A stretch of DNA of 64,000 nucleotides from Mytilus edulis (GCF_963676685.1 NC_092345.1:78991592-79055591), one strand, 5' to 3'. Positions 1 through 9,696 are shown, numbered from the stretch's first letter. Made by a program: numbers and translations. The notes: generated by a model not told the origin, from the sequence alone.

Positions 1-40
1 TTTAACTGGCATAGCATCTTGTATGGTTTTGACAATTTTT
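1..40 (-). ncRNA. Putative snoRNA-host exon, copy 1 (cut by window edge)
   Basis: On the minus strand a polypyrimidine run and CAG acceptor (complement of 41-43) precede a sequence that matches the exon at 9697-9758 over its 3' part. The two copies differ by a two-base net indel near the 5' end, so a shared reading frame is not preserved. The exon continues beyond base 1. Confidence 0.45.
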
Positions 41-145
41 CTGTAAAAAAGGAACTCTATAAGTAAGATTCAGAAGTACAATGTAGAAATGTAGATGCAT
101 TGTAGAAAACAAAAATTAACCCAGAAAGGGTATGAATTTATTTTT

Positions 146-213
146 GACATTCAGAACAAGCAGTAGAATCATCAATTTCATAGCCCAATGCTCGAAAGTT
201 TCATCCTTATGTC
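146..213 (-). ncRNA. snoRNA family J, copy 1 (C/D-like, degenerate C box)
   Basis: Terminal stem GACAT/ATGTC encloses a C-box-like AGGATGA, an internal TTGATGA (C') and a D box CTGA. It shares long identical stretches with units at 9851 and 10190. The candidate guide before the D box reads ACTGCTTGTT; I could not place it on rRNA. The C box has a mismatch at position 2, so function is less certain than for the other families. Confidence 0.55.
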
Positions 214-974
214 ATCAAAATTGTTTACACCTGACAAATATCAAAAGAATATCTACAATAAGTGGATCCAGGGGAAAAGGGGCCTATTGTGGGGAAAATT
301 TGGTCTGACTTTACAGGGAATCGCTGAAGCATAACTGGAGCCCTAGCTAATGTGACAATTGGGAAAAAGCCATTTGTAAAGGAACGTAACTAACAGTTAT
401 AGTGGCACAACCAAATTTCAAACTTGATCAGTGTTTTCTGGTAATTAGCATGGAGTACAAGTTACCCCGACTTTTGGTGGGTCTAACTAAAGTTAGGGAG
501 CAGAAACCTACTTCAAGTCCTACGGACAAGGGTTAAAATGAATGCCCCCGCCCCTTCCACTACAGCAGAGACATAAAAAGAAAAATATATATACTTTTCA
601 AGTACTGCAACAATGGTCTCTGCAGATTAAGACCATGGACCTTCATTTCTTAATTTTACAACTGGTCAACAGATAAACAAACGACCATCTAGGCTCTAGC
701 TACAAATGTAACTTGAATGCCAGAAGTATGTGATAATTCTGACAGCTTTCCATATCTACAAATAGTTTACGGGCTACTGTACATATTGCATAGGAGTTCA
801 GGTAAGACAACTGAAGATTTTAAATACCTTTTATACAATGAAGAAATGCTTTGGTTAAATTTTAATCTGAACATAATGAATTACATTTTTTGTAAGTATT
901 TACAAATATTTGAAACCATCACAACAAGTATATATGACTTACAAAAAAAGATGAGATAAACATGAAAGTTAAGA

Positions 975-1088
975 ATGTCACTTCAGACTAACATATGGCA
1001 TCAGATACAACAGTGAGCTAAGATGAGGTGAGTAAGCCCCACTCACGGATATATAAGAAGGATCTATTGAAAACATCATTAGTGACAT
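975..1088 (-). ncRNA. snoRNA family F, copy 1
   Basis: An 8-bp perfect terminal stem (ATGTCACT/AGTGACAT) flanks a C box ATGATGT and a D box CTGA, about 114 nt in all. A second CTGA (possible D') lies about 20 nt inside the D box. The unit is nearly identical to 10613-10726. The guide preceding the D box, GCCATATGTTAGT, was not matched to rRNA from memory. It can also be read as a 36-codon ORF, but stem, boxes and duplicate context favour a snoRNA. Confidence 0.7.
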
Positions 1089-1089
1089 G

Positions 1090-2800
1090 GTTTGTGAATT
1101 GAATAGGAAATCTTTAACCACTTAAGTTGCACAACAATTGCTCAAGGTATATGGCATATGTTACATGTATGCATACAGAAATATTGAATTTTTTTTTCAA
1201 TATAAGCGTGAAATAAAGTCTTTAAATACATAATTCATGACAATTGCAAACTTGTAAATTACTTTTTGGAAAAAAATATGGATTAGTCATGCACCTATTT
1301 CCTGGCCTGATGATATACACAACCTGTATAGATACAATTGCACTAAATATTTAGGGAAAAAAAACGGGTTCTTAATAATAAATTTGAATAGAAAAAATTC
1401 TTTATCATGTCTTTGAAACATATTGGTTCATGGTCCCAGTTGCTTCTTTTTTCAAAATGATTTATTTTAACAAAGTTATCTACAAGTAGACTGTTAATGC
1501 TTAGTTTTCTCTTTATGTATCATTGTTTTCTGTCTACTGTGCCATTTGTGCATATGTAGTTATTATTGTAAAATGCGTAATTTATGTCATATCTGGTCCG
1601 GTTCCGATCAGTAGTTTACACTAAAATATTAAATGGCCGCCGAAAGCAATGAAAAATACGAAAATAAACAATGTTTGACAAGAGATTTGGAATGAATATG
1701 GCGTTTTTAATGCATTAAATGGATGAAACATACACAAGCCAATTTTGATAACTTGTTAAAGAAAGTACAAAACTTATTTAGCCCAAAATCAAAATTTTCA
1801 CTCTCGATTTACAAAAAGTAATAGGAAGTGAAAGAAAGTAATACTAATATATTAAAAGTCGTAAAAAGATAAGACTCGACCTCATTTTTAAAGAGAAAAA
1901 TTGTTTGTTTCTTTGAAATTTCATTTAGCAAACATATATTTCGATTTTTTATGATTTTCTGATTACGTTTTCTCCTTGTCGAAATTTGCCGATTGCAAAC
2001 CACGTGGTATTAATGTCAAAGTGACAGCTTGGGGGTATTCATATCCAAACAGTTATTGCCCTGAGGGCAATTTACACCTATTTATCCACTCTAAATTGCC
2101 TCTATTGTCCGACTTGAAGGGATTACAATTAAAAGTGATATATTTTTTTATGATCATAAGTGGTAATTAGATGAAAGTTCAAAATTTAGTAACGAGAAAA
2201 ATAACATACTGAAAATAATTATAGTGTCACAGGAAGAAATATAGCGTCGCGGTACCACGACGCTAAAACGGCCTGGGGGAGAACACTGGTTAAATTAGTG
2301 TATTGGAACCTTGAAGCCGAAACATAACAAGCCACTCCACAACCAATCAAGTTTAAAAGAATACTTCACTACATCATTTAAGAGTGCAATTATTGATACA
2401 AGTACTTTTTGTAAGGAAGGAACCAATGCTGCAATTGGTTTTTGGATACACAGATGAAAGTAAATCAAGACAAGAGTAAAATGCACAACATGATGTGCAT
2501 ACAGCACCAGTAATTCAAAAAGTATAGGAGAGTTTCTTTAATTAAAAGCACCTACACATTGCACAAATGAAAATTCAAACACAACAGGCAAATCAGTTTC
2601 TAATTAATTCTAATTGGTGATGACATCTTTTCAAGCTCCTGGGTGTTGATCCCAGACTAAATATTATTGAGCGTCCAACAAGCTTGATAAATAATTTTTG
2701 TTTTCACCAATAGACTTTATTAGTCAACTATATTCTAGACCTGAGGTTGTTTTGATGTATCAAATTTCTTAGCTATTACTTTTCAAGAGGAAGAAAAAAT
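1090..2800. other. Putative intronic sequence, no gene recognised
   Basis: AT-rich sequence between snoRNAs F1 and D1. Short ORFs here (for example 1809-2003 and 2295-2507 on the minus strand) show no domain, no splice context and low-complexity composition. No snoRNA-like box pair with a terminal stem was found. Confidence 0.5.
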
Positions 2801-2807
2801 AATGTGT

Positions 2808-2882
2808 TCCTTTGTCAGCTATCCGCAGCTATCTCATCATCAACTTCAGTGAGAGAGTTCAAGCTGATCATCATTCAAAGGA
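2808..2882 (-). ncRNA. SNORD81: SNORD81-like box C/D snoRNA, copy 1
   Basis: Perfect 7-bp terminal stem (TCCTTTG/CAAAGGA), C box ATGATGA, D' CTGA, C' TTGATGA and D box CTGA. The guide before D' reads TTGAACTCTCTCA, complementary over about 12 nt to the conserved 28S rRNA GAGAGAGTTCAA segment, the same element and layout I recall for vertebrate SNORD81 (28S 2'-O-methyl-A site). The fifth base before D' pairs with an A, as expected for that site. Copy 2 lies 470 bp away. Confidence 0.9.
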
Positions 2883-3275
2883 TTCCAATATAAAAATTAA
2901 GATGATGTATAATTGTCAATGCGACAACTATAACCAAAGACCAAATGAAGTAGAATCTAACTAGTCACTATACAGCCTTGGAAGGTTGTCTTAATTAGTT
3001 GAGATGTTCAGAATCCAGTGGCAAATATTTCATGCATGTTCTGGATGAAAACAAATGAACAATACAAAGGGCAGGTCATGTAAGGGAGACCGTTCAGGAT
3101 GAGATGAATGTTTTGGAAATTTATACCCCCCCCTGGAATTAGGGGTATTTTGGATATGGTCAGAAATAGTTGTTGAATCAGATTTAACCACCCATCATAC
3201 TGACTAATTGTGAACATGAACATCCTATTCAGTGGAACAGATGAAATAAACTCTTAATTTCAGTCAATTTAAAAC

Positions 3276-3357
3276 TTTTTCTTTGTCAGCTATCCGCAGC
3301 TATCTCTTCATCAACTTCAGTGAGAGAGTTCAAAGCTGATCATCATTCAAAGAAAAA
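3276..3357 (-). ncRNA. SNORD81: SNORD81-like box C/D snoRNA, copy 2
   Basis: Same C, D', C' and D boxes and the same 28S antisense guide as copy 1, with a longer 10-bp perfect terminal stem (TTTTTCTTTG with CAAAGAAAAA). The differences from copy 1 (one inserted base after the C box, one substitution near C') spare the boxes and guide, which is the pattern expected of two working RNA genes. Confidence 0.9.
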
Positions 3358-3734
3358 TTAATTAAATTTTCAGTCAATCTTGTAAAAGGGTGCATCAAAG
3401 AAACTTCATATGCAATTAATATCCAAAATATAGCATACCTTATCTAACGATATTGTTATTCAAAATATTTGCAACTAAACATATGGTCAGTATGAAAAAT
3501 TAATAATACAGGACTTGCTACAAAGTCTTTAATGTCCTTAAATTTCAGTTAGCAGAACCTTGCCTATCATTACAAAAAATATATTGCAAGACATTTATGA
3601 ACAACCATTCTCAATTCTATCTGCAATAAATTACCCCTGGAATTAAGGTCACAACTAAACATTATGTTCCTACTGACCAACACCATCTATTTAAAGCATA
3701 TATGGGCAAAAGACATTGTTAAGACTTTATTTGC

Positions 3735-3845
3735 ATCAATTTTACTCAGACATCCAAGGAAGGTCAAAAGCCATCTTCGAGTTCCAAGAACTCTCTGGTG
3801 GAAACCGCGAATGAATGGAAAATTCTTCATCATCGCAAAATTGAT
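3735..3845 (-). ncRNA. SNORD14: U14 (SNORD14) box C/D snoRNA, copy 1
   Basis: U14 has two roles: guiding a 2'-O-methyl-C in 18S rRNA and an essential 18S-processing function through its domain A. Here a C box ATGATGA is followed by domain A (TTCGCGGTTTCCACCAGA) and, before the D box CTGA, the guide CCTTCCTTGGATGT. The guide is complementary over 14 nt to the conserved 18S segment ACATCCAAGGAAGG, and the fifth base before the D box pairs with the C expected to be methylated. A terminal stem of at least 9 bp (ATCAATTTT/AAAATTGAT) closes the unit. At about 111 nt it is longer than vertebrate U14 (about 90 nt). Confidence 0.92.
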
Positions 3846-4281
3846 CTCAAATCTAGTCATTTCAATTCAACATGTCAGATACAAGTGCCAAATATTGGAA
3901 TATACCCAAAACCTTGTACCTTTACCAACTCTGCAAGCTTACCGTTACTCTTTTTTAATTGTTTATTTTCAGTTTCGGTTAAAATACATGGCCATTATGT
4001 GGAAGGATACATCAGTATTGTTCAAACAGAAAATTGATAAGCAATGAATCTTAAAAAAACATCAGACAGCTCCAATTGGTTGCCTTTGGGAAATAACACA
4101 GCAAATATCAAACATTTGTTTCTTTATAAAAAAAATTTTTAGGAGATAATTTATGTCGGCTATCTAATTTAAGCTGAAAAGAAAGTTAAATCTGACATTT
4201 GCAATCTTGTCAGCCAATCTCATTAAATTCCGCAATAAGCTATCATCATTTTAAGACATTGATGGACATTTTTTCTGTATT

Positions 4282-4386
4282 AATTTTACTCAGACATCCA
4301 AGGAAGGTCAAATAGCCATCTTCGAGTTCAAGAACTCTCTGGTGGAAACCGCGAATGAATGGAAAAGTCTTCATCATCGTAAAATT
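4282..4386 (-). ncRNA. SNORD14: U14 (SNORD14) box C/D snoRNA, copy 2
   Basis: Second U14 copy, about 540 bp from the first. Domain A, the 18S guide and the boxes are identical to copy 1; an 8-bp perfect stem (AATTTTAC/GTAAAATT) closes it. Differences are confined to the variable region between domain A and the guide and to the bases just after the C box. Confidence 0.93.
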
Positions 4387-4698
4387 GATATCAAAGTGTT
4401 TAGTTCCATCAACTTGACATGTCAACTACTGGAGTTGTAATCTTGTCCCCATTTATTTGTTGTTGTAAATTAATAAGACAAATCTTGAAAAAAAATTCAA
4501 ACTGGCAAATAAACTCCCCTCATTTCCAAGGAACGAAAATGGAAACCATTTTTGGAAAAGGTGTAAAGAAACTATGCTATTAAACCCGTAGTAGCAAATT
4601 ATCTTCATTTCACGCAGGCGACCAGATTATTTCAAGTCTATTTATAAAGATGATTTGGAGTCTACATGTATTCAGCATTAACACATCAAAATAATGGT

Positions 4699-4781
4699 AT
4701 AGAACATCAGATAAAATATACGGGCTTGGATTATAATCACTTTAGTTCATTTGGCAGAATGTTAATCATCATTTGTTCTAT
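4699..4781 (-). ncRNA. snoRNA family C, copy 1
   Basis: Terminal stem ATAGAACA/TGTTCTAT, C box ATGATGA, C'-like GTGATTA and D box CTGA, 83 nt. The body is nearly identical to copies at 5625 and 6096, while the stem differs by paired substitutions. The guide before D reads CCCGTATATTTTAT; a possible D' guide reads ACATTCTGCCAA. Target not recognised. Confidence 0.8.
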
Positions 4782-4949
4782 GTCAAATATATAGAATGGG
4801 ATCCTGCAACTTGTTTCACTTTCTAACCTTTATACTGTTAACTTTTTATTTTAAACAAGACCATTTTTCTCTCAAAATTCCAAGTGATAACTATATCCTG
4901 TTTTCAACAAGATTAATGTTTTATTCAGAAATTTCTGCATTAGGCCTAA

Positions 4950-5400
4950 AAAAAAAAAGATCTGTGTTTCCGGTAACATCATTTTGAAAAATAGGGTCGG
5001 TAGGTCGGCATTCTTTTTTTTTTTTTTTTTTTTTTTTTTTTGACATCGTAAATGAAATCCGGAAAATTATGTTTTTTCCAAGTCCGGATCCGTAATTAGT
5101 TTCAAAAACCGGAAGTGTGCCATTTGCAATGTTTTTGAAGCACCTGCTGTGCAAATTATTTGGATTTTAACCTATTTGGAATACCTTTTGACATTAATAA
5201 AATGTTTTACTGGCTTTCTATGCAAGAGGAAGCAAGAGAGAAAAAATATTATGTCATCTATCAGAAGCCTGTGTCAAAAACAGGGTCGGTTGATAATTTT
5301 TTTTTTTTTTTTTTTTTTGGAAGATCCAATAAAAAAGTTAGGGTCGGGGCTAAAAAACAGGGTCGGTCGGGTTACCGGAAACACGGATCTTTTTTTTCTC
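4950..5400. mobile_element. Non-autonomous inverted-repeat element (MITE-like)
   Basis: Inverted ends of about 27 bp (starting GATCTGTGTTTCCGGTAAC at 4959 and its near complement ending at 5397) flank long T runs and several GGGTCGG motifs. No transposase is encoded; ORFs in this interval come from the T runs. It lies between snoRNAs C1 and C2, probably in a host intron. Confidence 0.75.
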
Positions 5401-5624
5401 TGCCTTATTAAAATTGCTGAACCGTGACAATTGAACAAAATCCATCCAATAAAATTTTACTTTTTAAGGAAATGCTCCACACAAATAATACTTTTCAAAA
5501 GGGAATTTTAATTTCTCAATTATTGATTAGATAGCAACAGTTTCATAGATCTTTGTTCTATTTGCAGTCAATGGTAGTGAGAAATCTACAAGAATCTTTC
5601 AAGCAAATATCAATCTATTCAATT

Positions 5625-5711
5625 ACAGAGAACATCAGATAAAATATACGGGCTTGGGTTATAATCACTTTAGTTCATTTGGCAGAATGTTAATCATCAT
5701 TTGTTCTCTGT
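5625..5711 (-). ncRNA. snoRNA family C, copy 2
   Basis: Perfect 10-bp terminal stem (ACAGAGAACA/TGTTCTCTGT), C box ATGATGA, D box CTGA, 87 nt. Relative to copy 1 the stem pair T-A is replaced by G-C (AGAGAACA against ATAGAACA) with the partner changed to match. Confidence 0.82.
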
Positions 5712-6095
5712 AGAATATATTGTAATGGTTATCAGATCCTCGAGACTTATTGCACAAATATCAAAACATTTCAGAATAATTTGCGATCAACAAGTCAAAA
5801 TTTTGCAAAAGGAGCACCTGTGTTTTACATTATGCAAATGCAGGAGTTTCAAGAATTTAAGTATAAAAAGACCATACGAAGTTGTACCACCATCTTCTGC
5901 CAACACATACCAATTCTTTACTCTCATCTTTCTTCCTCCTAAAAATAAAATCCAATATCTACCAATTTAGACGTAACAACTGAACTACCTTTACAAGAAA
6001 TGCATTTTAACAGGTGCTATGTTAATTAAAATGACTTTGTCCTAATCATTTCAATTGGATGGGTAGCAACAAAACTTTAAAATATATACAATCAA

Positions 6096-6176
6096 AGAGA
6101 ATATCAGATTAAATATACGGGCTTGGGTTATAATCATATCATTCATTTGGCAGAATGTAATCATCATTTATTCTCT
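6096..6176 (-). ncRNA. snoRNA family C, copy 3
   Basis: Stem AGAGAATA/TATTCTCT, C box ATGATGA, D box CTGA, 81 nt. A C-to-T change in the stem is matched by G-to-A in the partner strand. The candidate D guide before the CTGA is kept almost unchanged (CCCGTATATTTAAT), but the central part has diverged from copies 1 and 2. Confidence 0.78.
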
Positions 6177-6743
6177 GTAGAATATATATTTATAGTACTT
6201 AATACCCAGCATTAGCTGTCATTGATTGAGCATAACGTAAAATAAGAAAATTTAATGTTGAAAACACTTGGTCAATAAAAGAAATTATAGAAATTTCTGT
6301 TTGAACCATTTGTTGATACTTTTTACCTTCCAAAAAACAAGTCGACCATGCATGTTACCTTTAGTATCTTTTATATTGGACATTGAAAGAAATATATTAC
6401 TTTTAACAAAGAACAGTAAACAAAATTGTTGTTCATGGATAGTTGTCACATTGGCAAGAATACCTACATCTTTATATGTAAAGGTTTGCCTAGGAGGCTT
6501 TTGAAATTAGAAAAATTTGAAAATTAAAGAACTTGACTTACCAACTAAATGTACAGGCTCTTCCTTATTTTCTGTTGTCAATTAATGCATGTCAAATCTT
6601 CTTTCTAAAATATGAAAACAATTATTCAAATAAATCATTTCGATCTTATTTTAAGTTCCTTTTGTAATTTTAGCTCATTCATCAACGACATTTTACCATA
6701 AATTCTCAATTCATACAAAATAGCAAGCTGAGGAGTCGGAACA

Positions 6744-6819
6744 GGATATCAGAAAAGTGAATCTACATGGATAATTAAGAGAGATTCCCATTTCACTTGA
6801 AGTTCATCATCATATATCC
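6744..6819 (-). ncRNA. SNORD79: SNORD79-like box C/D snoRNA
   Basis: Short stem GGATA/TATCC, C box ATGATGA and D box CTGA, 76 nt. Upstream of a degenerate D' (CTTA) lies AATGGGAATCTCT, complementary to the conserved 28S GAGATTCCC segment; the fifth base before D' pairs with an A. Human SNORD79 carries the same ATGGGAATCTCT followed by CTGA. Single copy in this cluster. Confidence 0.8.
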
Positions 6820-7101
6820 CAATCCAATTCTTATTGTATTATAACAATTTTTTATTGTATTATAACAATTTTTTTAATTTCTGTACTGTTTATATAAGCC
6901 TCCTTTATATTAATTTTTTCCGCATGAATTCACTCCCAACATCACGAAACATGTTTGAATATGTATTTACTTTCTGGTTGCCACACACAACATAGCAGTT
7001 GTTCATTAAATATTCACATATAATAATATTAGAACCTGAAAAGGGCCACAACTGAATAATGAAAAAAAAGATCTGTCAGACCTGTACACAATAATTATGA
7101 G

Positions 7102-7242
7102 TAGTAATCAGATCAAGTCAGAATCATCTCCCTTTAGCGATTGACCCAGATCCTTATCTGACCACAACAGAACGTTGTGATCAGCAAGTCACTGAGAATT
7201 TCCTCAGGGTCAAATGACACGCATGATTTCATCATTTTACTA
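7102..7242 (-). ncRNA. Candidate long box C/D RNA (orphan H)
   Basis: A 6-bp stem (TAGTAA/TTACTA) joins an ATGATGA C box to a CTGA D box 141 nt apart. Inside are two hairpins, CTGAG/CTCAG and CACAA/TTGTG, and a second ATGATTCTGA segment near the 3' end. The length and internal hairpins recall processing-type C/D RNAs (U3, U8, U22) more than a simple methylation guide, but I see no sequence match to any of them. Confidence 0.42.
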
Positions 7243-7507
7243 ATTCTGTAAAAAAAAAAGTCAAACAAGACACATTTCATTAAATGCACACAAATCATTT
7301 CATTTCTTTACAACAAATTTAGTTACTTTCCCAAGTTTCTCATCCCCACATTTACAGACCACATTAAAAACATGAAAGATAAAATTTTTAAATAATTCTT
7401 ATAATTGTATGGGGTTCACTGTTGCTAAAATAAGGCTTCTTTGCTGATCAAGAGCATTTGTCACAGACATCCAAAGAATTTTTACAAACTATTTCACAGC
7501 CTAAAAC

Positions 7508-7719
7508 TACTGTGAATTCATTATTATTCGTTGGATACCAATTTTCTTGGCTTTCGTGGACACAGGTGAACCACAAATTCAAATGTTCAACAAATAACAT
7601 ATTTTCAATAGGCTTTCTATACAGAGATTGGCAAAACCACGAAACCAAATATCCACAATATGAGTCTTCAGCAATCAACGAAAAATTGATACCCACGAAA
7701 AATAAATGAATCCACAGTA
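7508..7719. mobile_element. MITE with about 38-bp terminal inverted repeats
   Basis: The left end (TACTGTGAATTCATTATTAT) and the complement of the right end match over about 38 bp with a few differences. No TSD was resolved. A partial copy of the family is at 44787-44890. The element explains the overlapping ORFs on both strands between 7448 and 7780, which should not be read as a protein gene. Confidence 0.75.
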
Positions 7720-7843
7720 AGTTAAAGCAAGACTTGCCAGAGCTGTTAAATATTTTGTCAAATTCCAACAAAACAGACATTGAATCAAATTAACATAAGG
7801 AAGCTGAAAGTTTAAGAATGTCTGATAATTAAAAAAAAAACTT

Positions 7844-7917
7844 TGCTGTATCAGTTAGGGGCGAAAATTTGTCTTTCACTGAAAATCAGTTGAACTATGA
7901 AATCATCATTTACAGCA
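7844..7917 (-). ncRNA. SNORD80: SNORD80/77-like box C/D snoRNA, copy 1
   Basis: Stem TGCTGTA/TACAGCA, C box ATGATGA, D' CTGA, D box CTGA, 74 nt. The D guide TTTCGCCCCTA is complementary to the conserved 28S TAGGGGCGAAA, and the D' guide CATAGTTCA to 28S TGAACTATG. Human SNORD80 has the same pair of elements (CATAGTTCA and a TTTCGCTCCTAT-type guide), as does the yeast snR60 family. The exact methylated bases depend on the pairing register. Confidence 0.88.
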
Positions 7918-8216
7918 CAGTATACATGTAGTTTCCAGATGGAATTCACTTTTAATAAATTTTTGAAAGAAAATGGAAAATCCCCCATGTTCAACCTTCC
8001 TAAACATTAAAAGCCATGTGTGAGCAAAAACAGACGACTCGTGTACAATATTTGCAAAGTTTTATCCTTAGGTCTGATGAATGCACATGCATGCCAACAT
8101 ACAAATTTTAGACGACAGTAAAGTGAGAATTTGTGGTAAAAACGTAGACCAACAGGTGTTCTTGGAATTATTTTTTTGTATAGGTTTTTGATGATCCATC
8201 AATGGACAAATGAATT

Positions 8217-8291
8217 AATAGCTGTCTCAGACGGGGGCATTTGCTATCGATCACAGAACATCAGCTCCTGCATTCATCACTAACAGCTATT
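8217..8291 (-). ncRNA. snoRNA family B, copy 1 (18S guide)
   Basis: Perfect 9-bp stem (AATAGCTGT/ACAGCTATT), C box GTGATGA, D' CTGA, C'-like TGATCGA, D box CTGA. The D guide GCAAATGCCCCCGT is complementary to the conserved 18S CGGGGGCATT region; the fifth base before the D box falls on a G. I did not assign a vertebrate name. Confidence 0.86.
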
Positions 8292-8400
8292 TTCACTATT
8301 CCTTTTCAAGACTGGATTATAGACGAAAGTTTCACTATTCATGATATCGACTTCAAAAAATGATTTTGGTTTACCAAAAGACCTTACTTTACACGAGCAC

Positions 8401-8476
8401 CAAAAGTTCCATATTTAAAATGTAGCTTGCATTGATATTGACAATATCAAGCTACATTTTAAATATGGAACTTTTG
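8401..8476. repeat. 29-bp perfect hairpin
   Basis: Positions 8401-8429 are exactly complementary to 8448-8476, and the loop itself can pair (TGATATTG/CAATATCA), giving a long AT-rich hairpin with a small bulge. It sits between snoRNAs B1 and A2. It has pre-miRNA-like geometry but the arms are perfectly paired, which suits a small foldback element at least as well. Confidence 0.6.
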
Positions 8477-8797
8477 AATTTGAAATAGGAACAATGTGTT
8501 GGCAAAATAAAATTCAGAGGGAAATTCTAAAAAAAAAAATTGAGGACAGATGCCAAATAGGGATACTGTGCATTACTTTATTTTAAGTGGATTGAGAATT
8601 CTGTGGTTTTACAAAAGTCTGAATACACGCCTGCAGAAAAGTATATTTGTACTTCTTTGAACATTAAAATTTCCAATGGCAGTAATTTCATGCATATTCA
8701 GGACAATATTGACAAGAATACAATTTGTTACCCGTCCCAACTTCCTAAATCAAAAGCCGACAAAATAGTATTACTGAATGTGACAAATTGCATTTCA

Positions 8798-8873
8798 GTG
8801 CTGTATCAGTTAGGGGCGAAAATTTGTCTTTCACTGAAAATCAGTTGAACTATGAAATCATCATTTACAGCAC
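8798..8873 (-). ncRNA. SNORD80: SNORD80/77-like box C/D snoRNA, copy 2
   Basis: Identical to copy 1 (7844-7917) across boxes and both 28S guides, with an 8-bp stem GTGCTGTA/TACAGCAC. Flanking sequence differs, so the conserved part is exactly the RNA. Alternation with family B (order B2, A2, B1, A1 in transcription direction) indicates duplication of a B-A pair. Confidence 0.88.
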
Positions 8874-9129
8874 ATGTCACAAACACTATTCAATCTCGGG
8901 TTATTTATCCAATCTTGTTTTCACAAAATTATGGATTAGTCTTTAAAGGTCTAGTGGCAAATATTTCATACATATTCAAGACGATGGTAGAGAACACATA
9001 AGTGGTGACATTTGGAAGATTCTTGGGTTTCAAGAGGCAGGTTGAAACAGTCTATCCCATGCAATGCATTGCCGCATCCTTGTTGACACTTTACCTGAGA
9101 AATAAACATCGTTAAAACTTTTTATACTG

Positions 9130-9197
9130 CATTGTCTCAGACGGGGGCATTTGCTATCGATCATAGAAATCAGCCTCTGCATTCATCATCAACAATG
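9130..9197 (-). ncRNA. snoRNA family B, copy 2 (18S guide)
   Basis: Stem CATTGT/ACAATG, C box ATGATGA, D' CTGA, C'-like TGATCGA, D box CTGA, with the same 18S guide GCAAATGCCCCCGT as copy 1. The stem sequence is entirely different from copy 1 yet still pairs. Confidence 0.85.
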
Positions 9198-9536
9198 AAT
9201 CGAGATAAAGTCAAGTGTAATCGGCAAACATTACCGTTGCAGATCTAGGCACCAACTTTATTTAAATTGTCAACAGTTTCCATGTTCTGCAATTTATATA
9301 TGTGTATTAAATTTTTGGATTAGCTTCTTTTAGAGCCCAGGAGGTGATTTCACAAAAATAGAATACTCAAGACTAACACTGATAGCAAGTTATTAACAAT
9401 TCCATTTTTTTGTGCAATCGACTACAGCCTTACAAATTAAAACAAAGAGAACTTTTTTTTCTACATGTATTTCAGTTTTAAATAAAATCAGAGTGTAATT
9501 TATCAGAGTAGTGCAGACTTTGCCATGAAATTCATT

Positions 9537-9611
9537 CTGCTGTCAGAATTCAGATTGTAATCATTTATGATCATATGTCCCTATCTGAATTTGAAATCAT
9601 CATTCCAGCAG
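9537..9611 (-). ncRNA. SNORD74: SNORD74-like box C/D snoRNA
   Basis: Stem CTGCTG/CAGCAG, C box ATGATGA and D box CTGA, 75 nt. Before a D'-like ATGA is GATAGGGACAT, complementary to 28S ATGTCCCTATC; SNORD74 of vertebrates carries GGTAGGGACAT before its CTGA. The fifth base before D' pairs with a C, in line with the known 28S Cm target of SNORD74. It lies just downstream of the host exon at 9697-9758. Confidence 0.82.
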
Positions 9612-9696
9612 GAGTCGAGAAAAGATAGCAAAATCTTCTGTTGCATATATTCACATGGGATGCAAAAGAGTACTTTGTGTAGAATTTAGTACATAC

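Noticed and set aside
976-1086. A 36-codon ORF conserved between 975-1088 and 10613-10726
   Set aside because: Terminal stem, C and D boxes and the surrounding snoRNA cluster explain the conservation better than a peptide.
3664-4047. Plus-strand ORFs over 3664-4047 and a protein-like reading of the 3750/4290 duplicates
   Set aside because: The duplicated segment is U14 snoRNA on the other strand; its 18S guide and domain A explain the conservation, and the two copies use shifted frames.
4207-4256. Another C/D snoRNA (TGATGATAG then CTGACAAG on the minus strand)
   Set aside because: Only about 50 nt between boxes, weak 5-bp stem with a G-U pair, no D' or recognised target.
4921-5427. ORFs around long T runs (Lys- or Phe-rich)
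   Set aside because: Low-complexity translation of homopolymers in an inverted-repeat element.
4699-6176. Family C units as MITEs because of their inverted ends and repetition
   Set aside because: C and D boxes sit exactly inside the stems, stem changes are compensatory, and the copies are confined to the cluster on one strand.
7448-7780. 110-codon minus-strand ORF
   Set aside because: It spans a MITE with 38-bp inverted repeats; ORFs on both strands arise from its symmetry.
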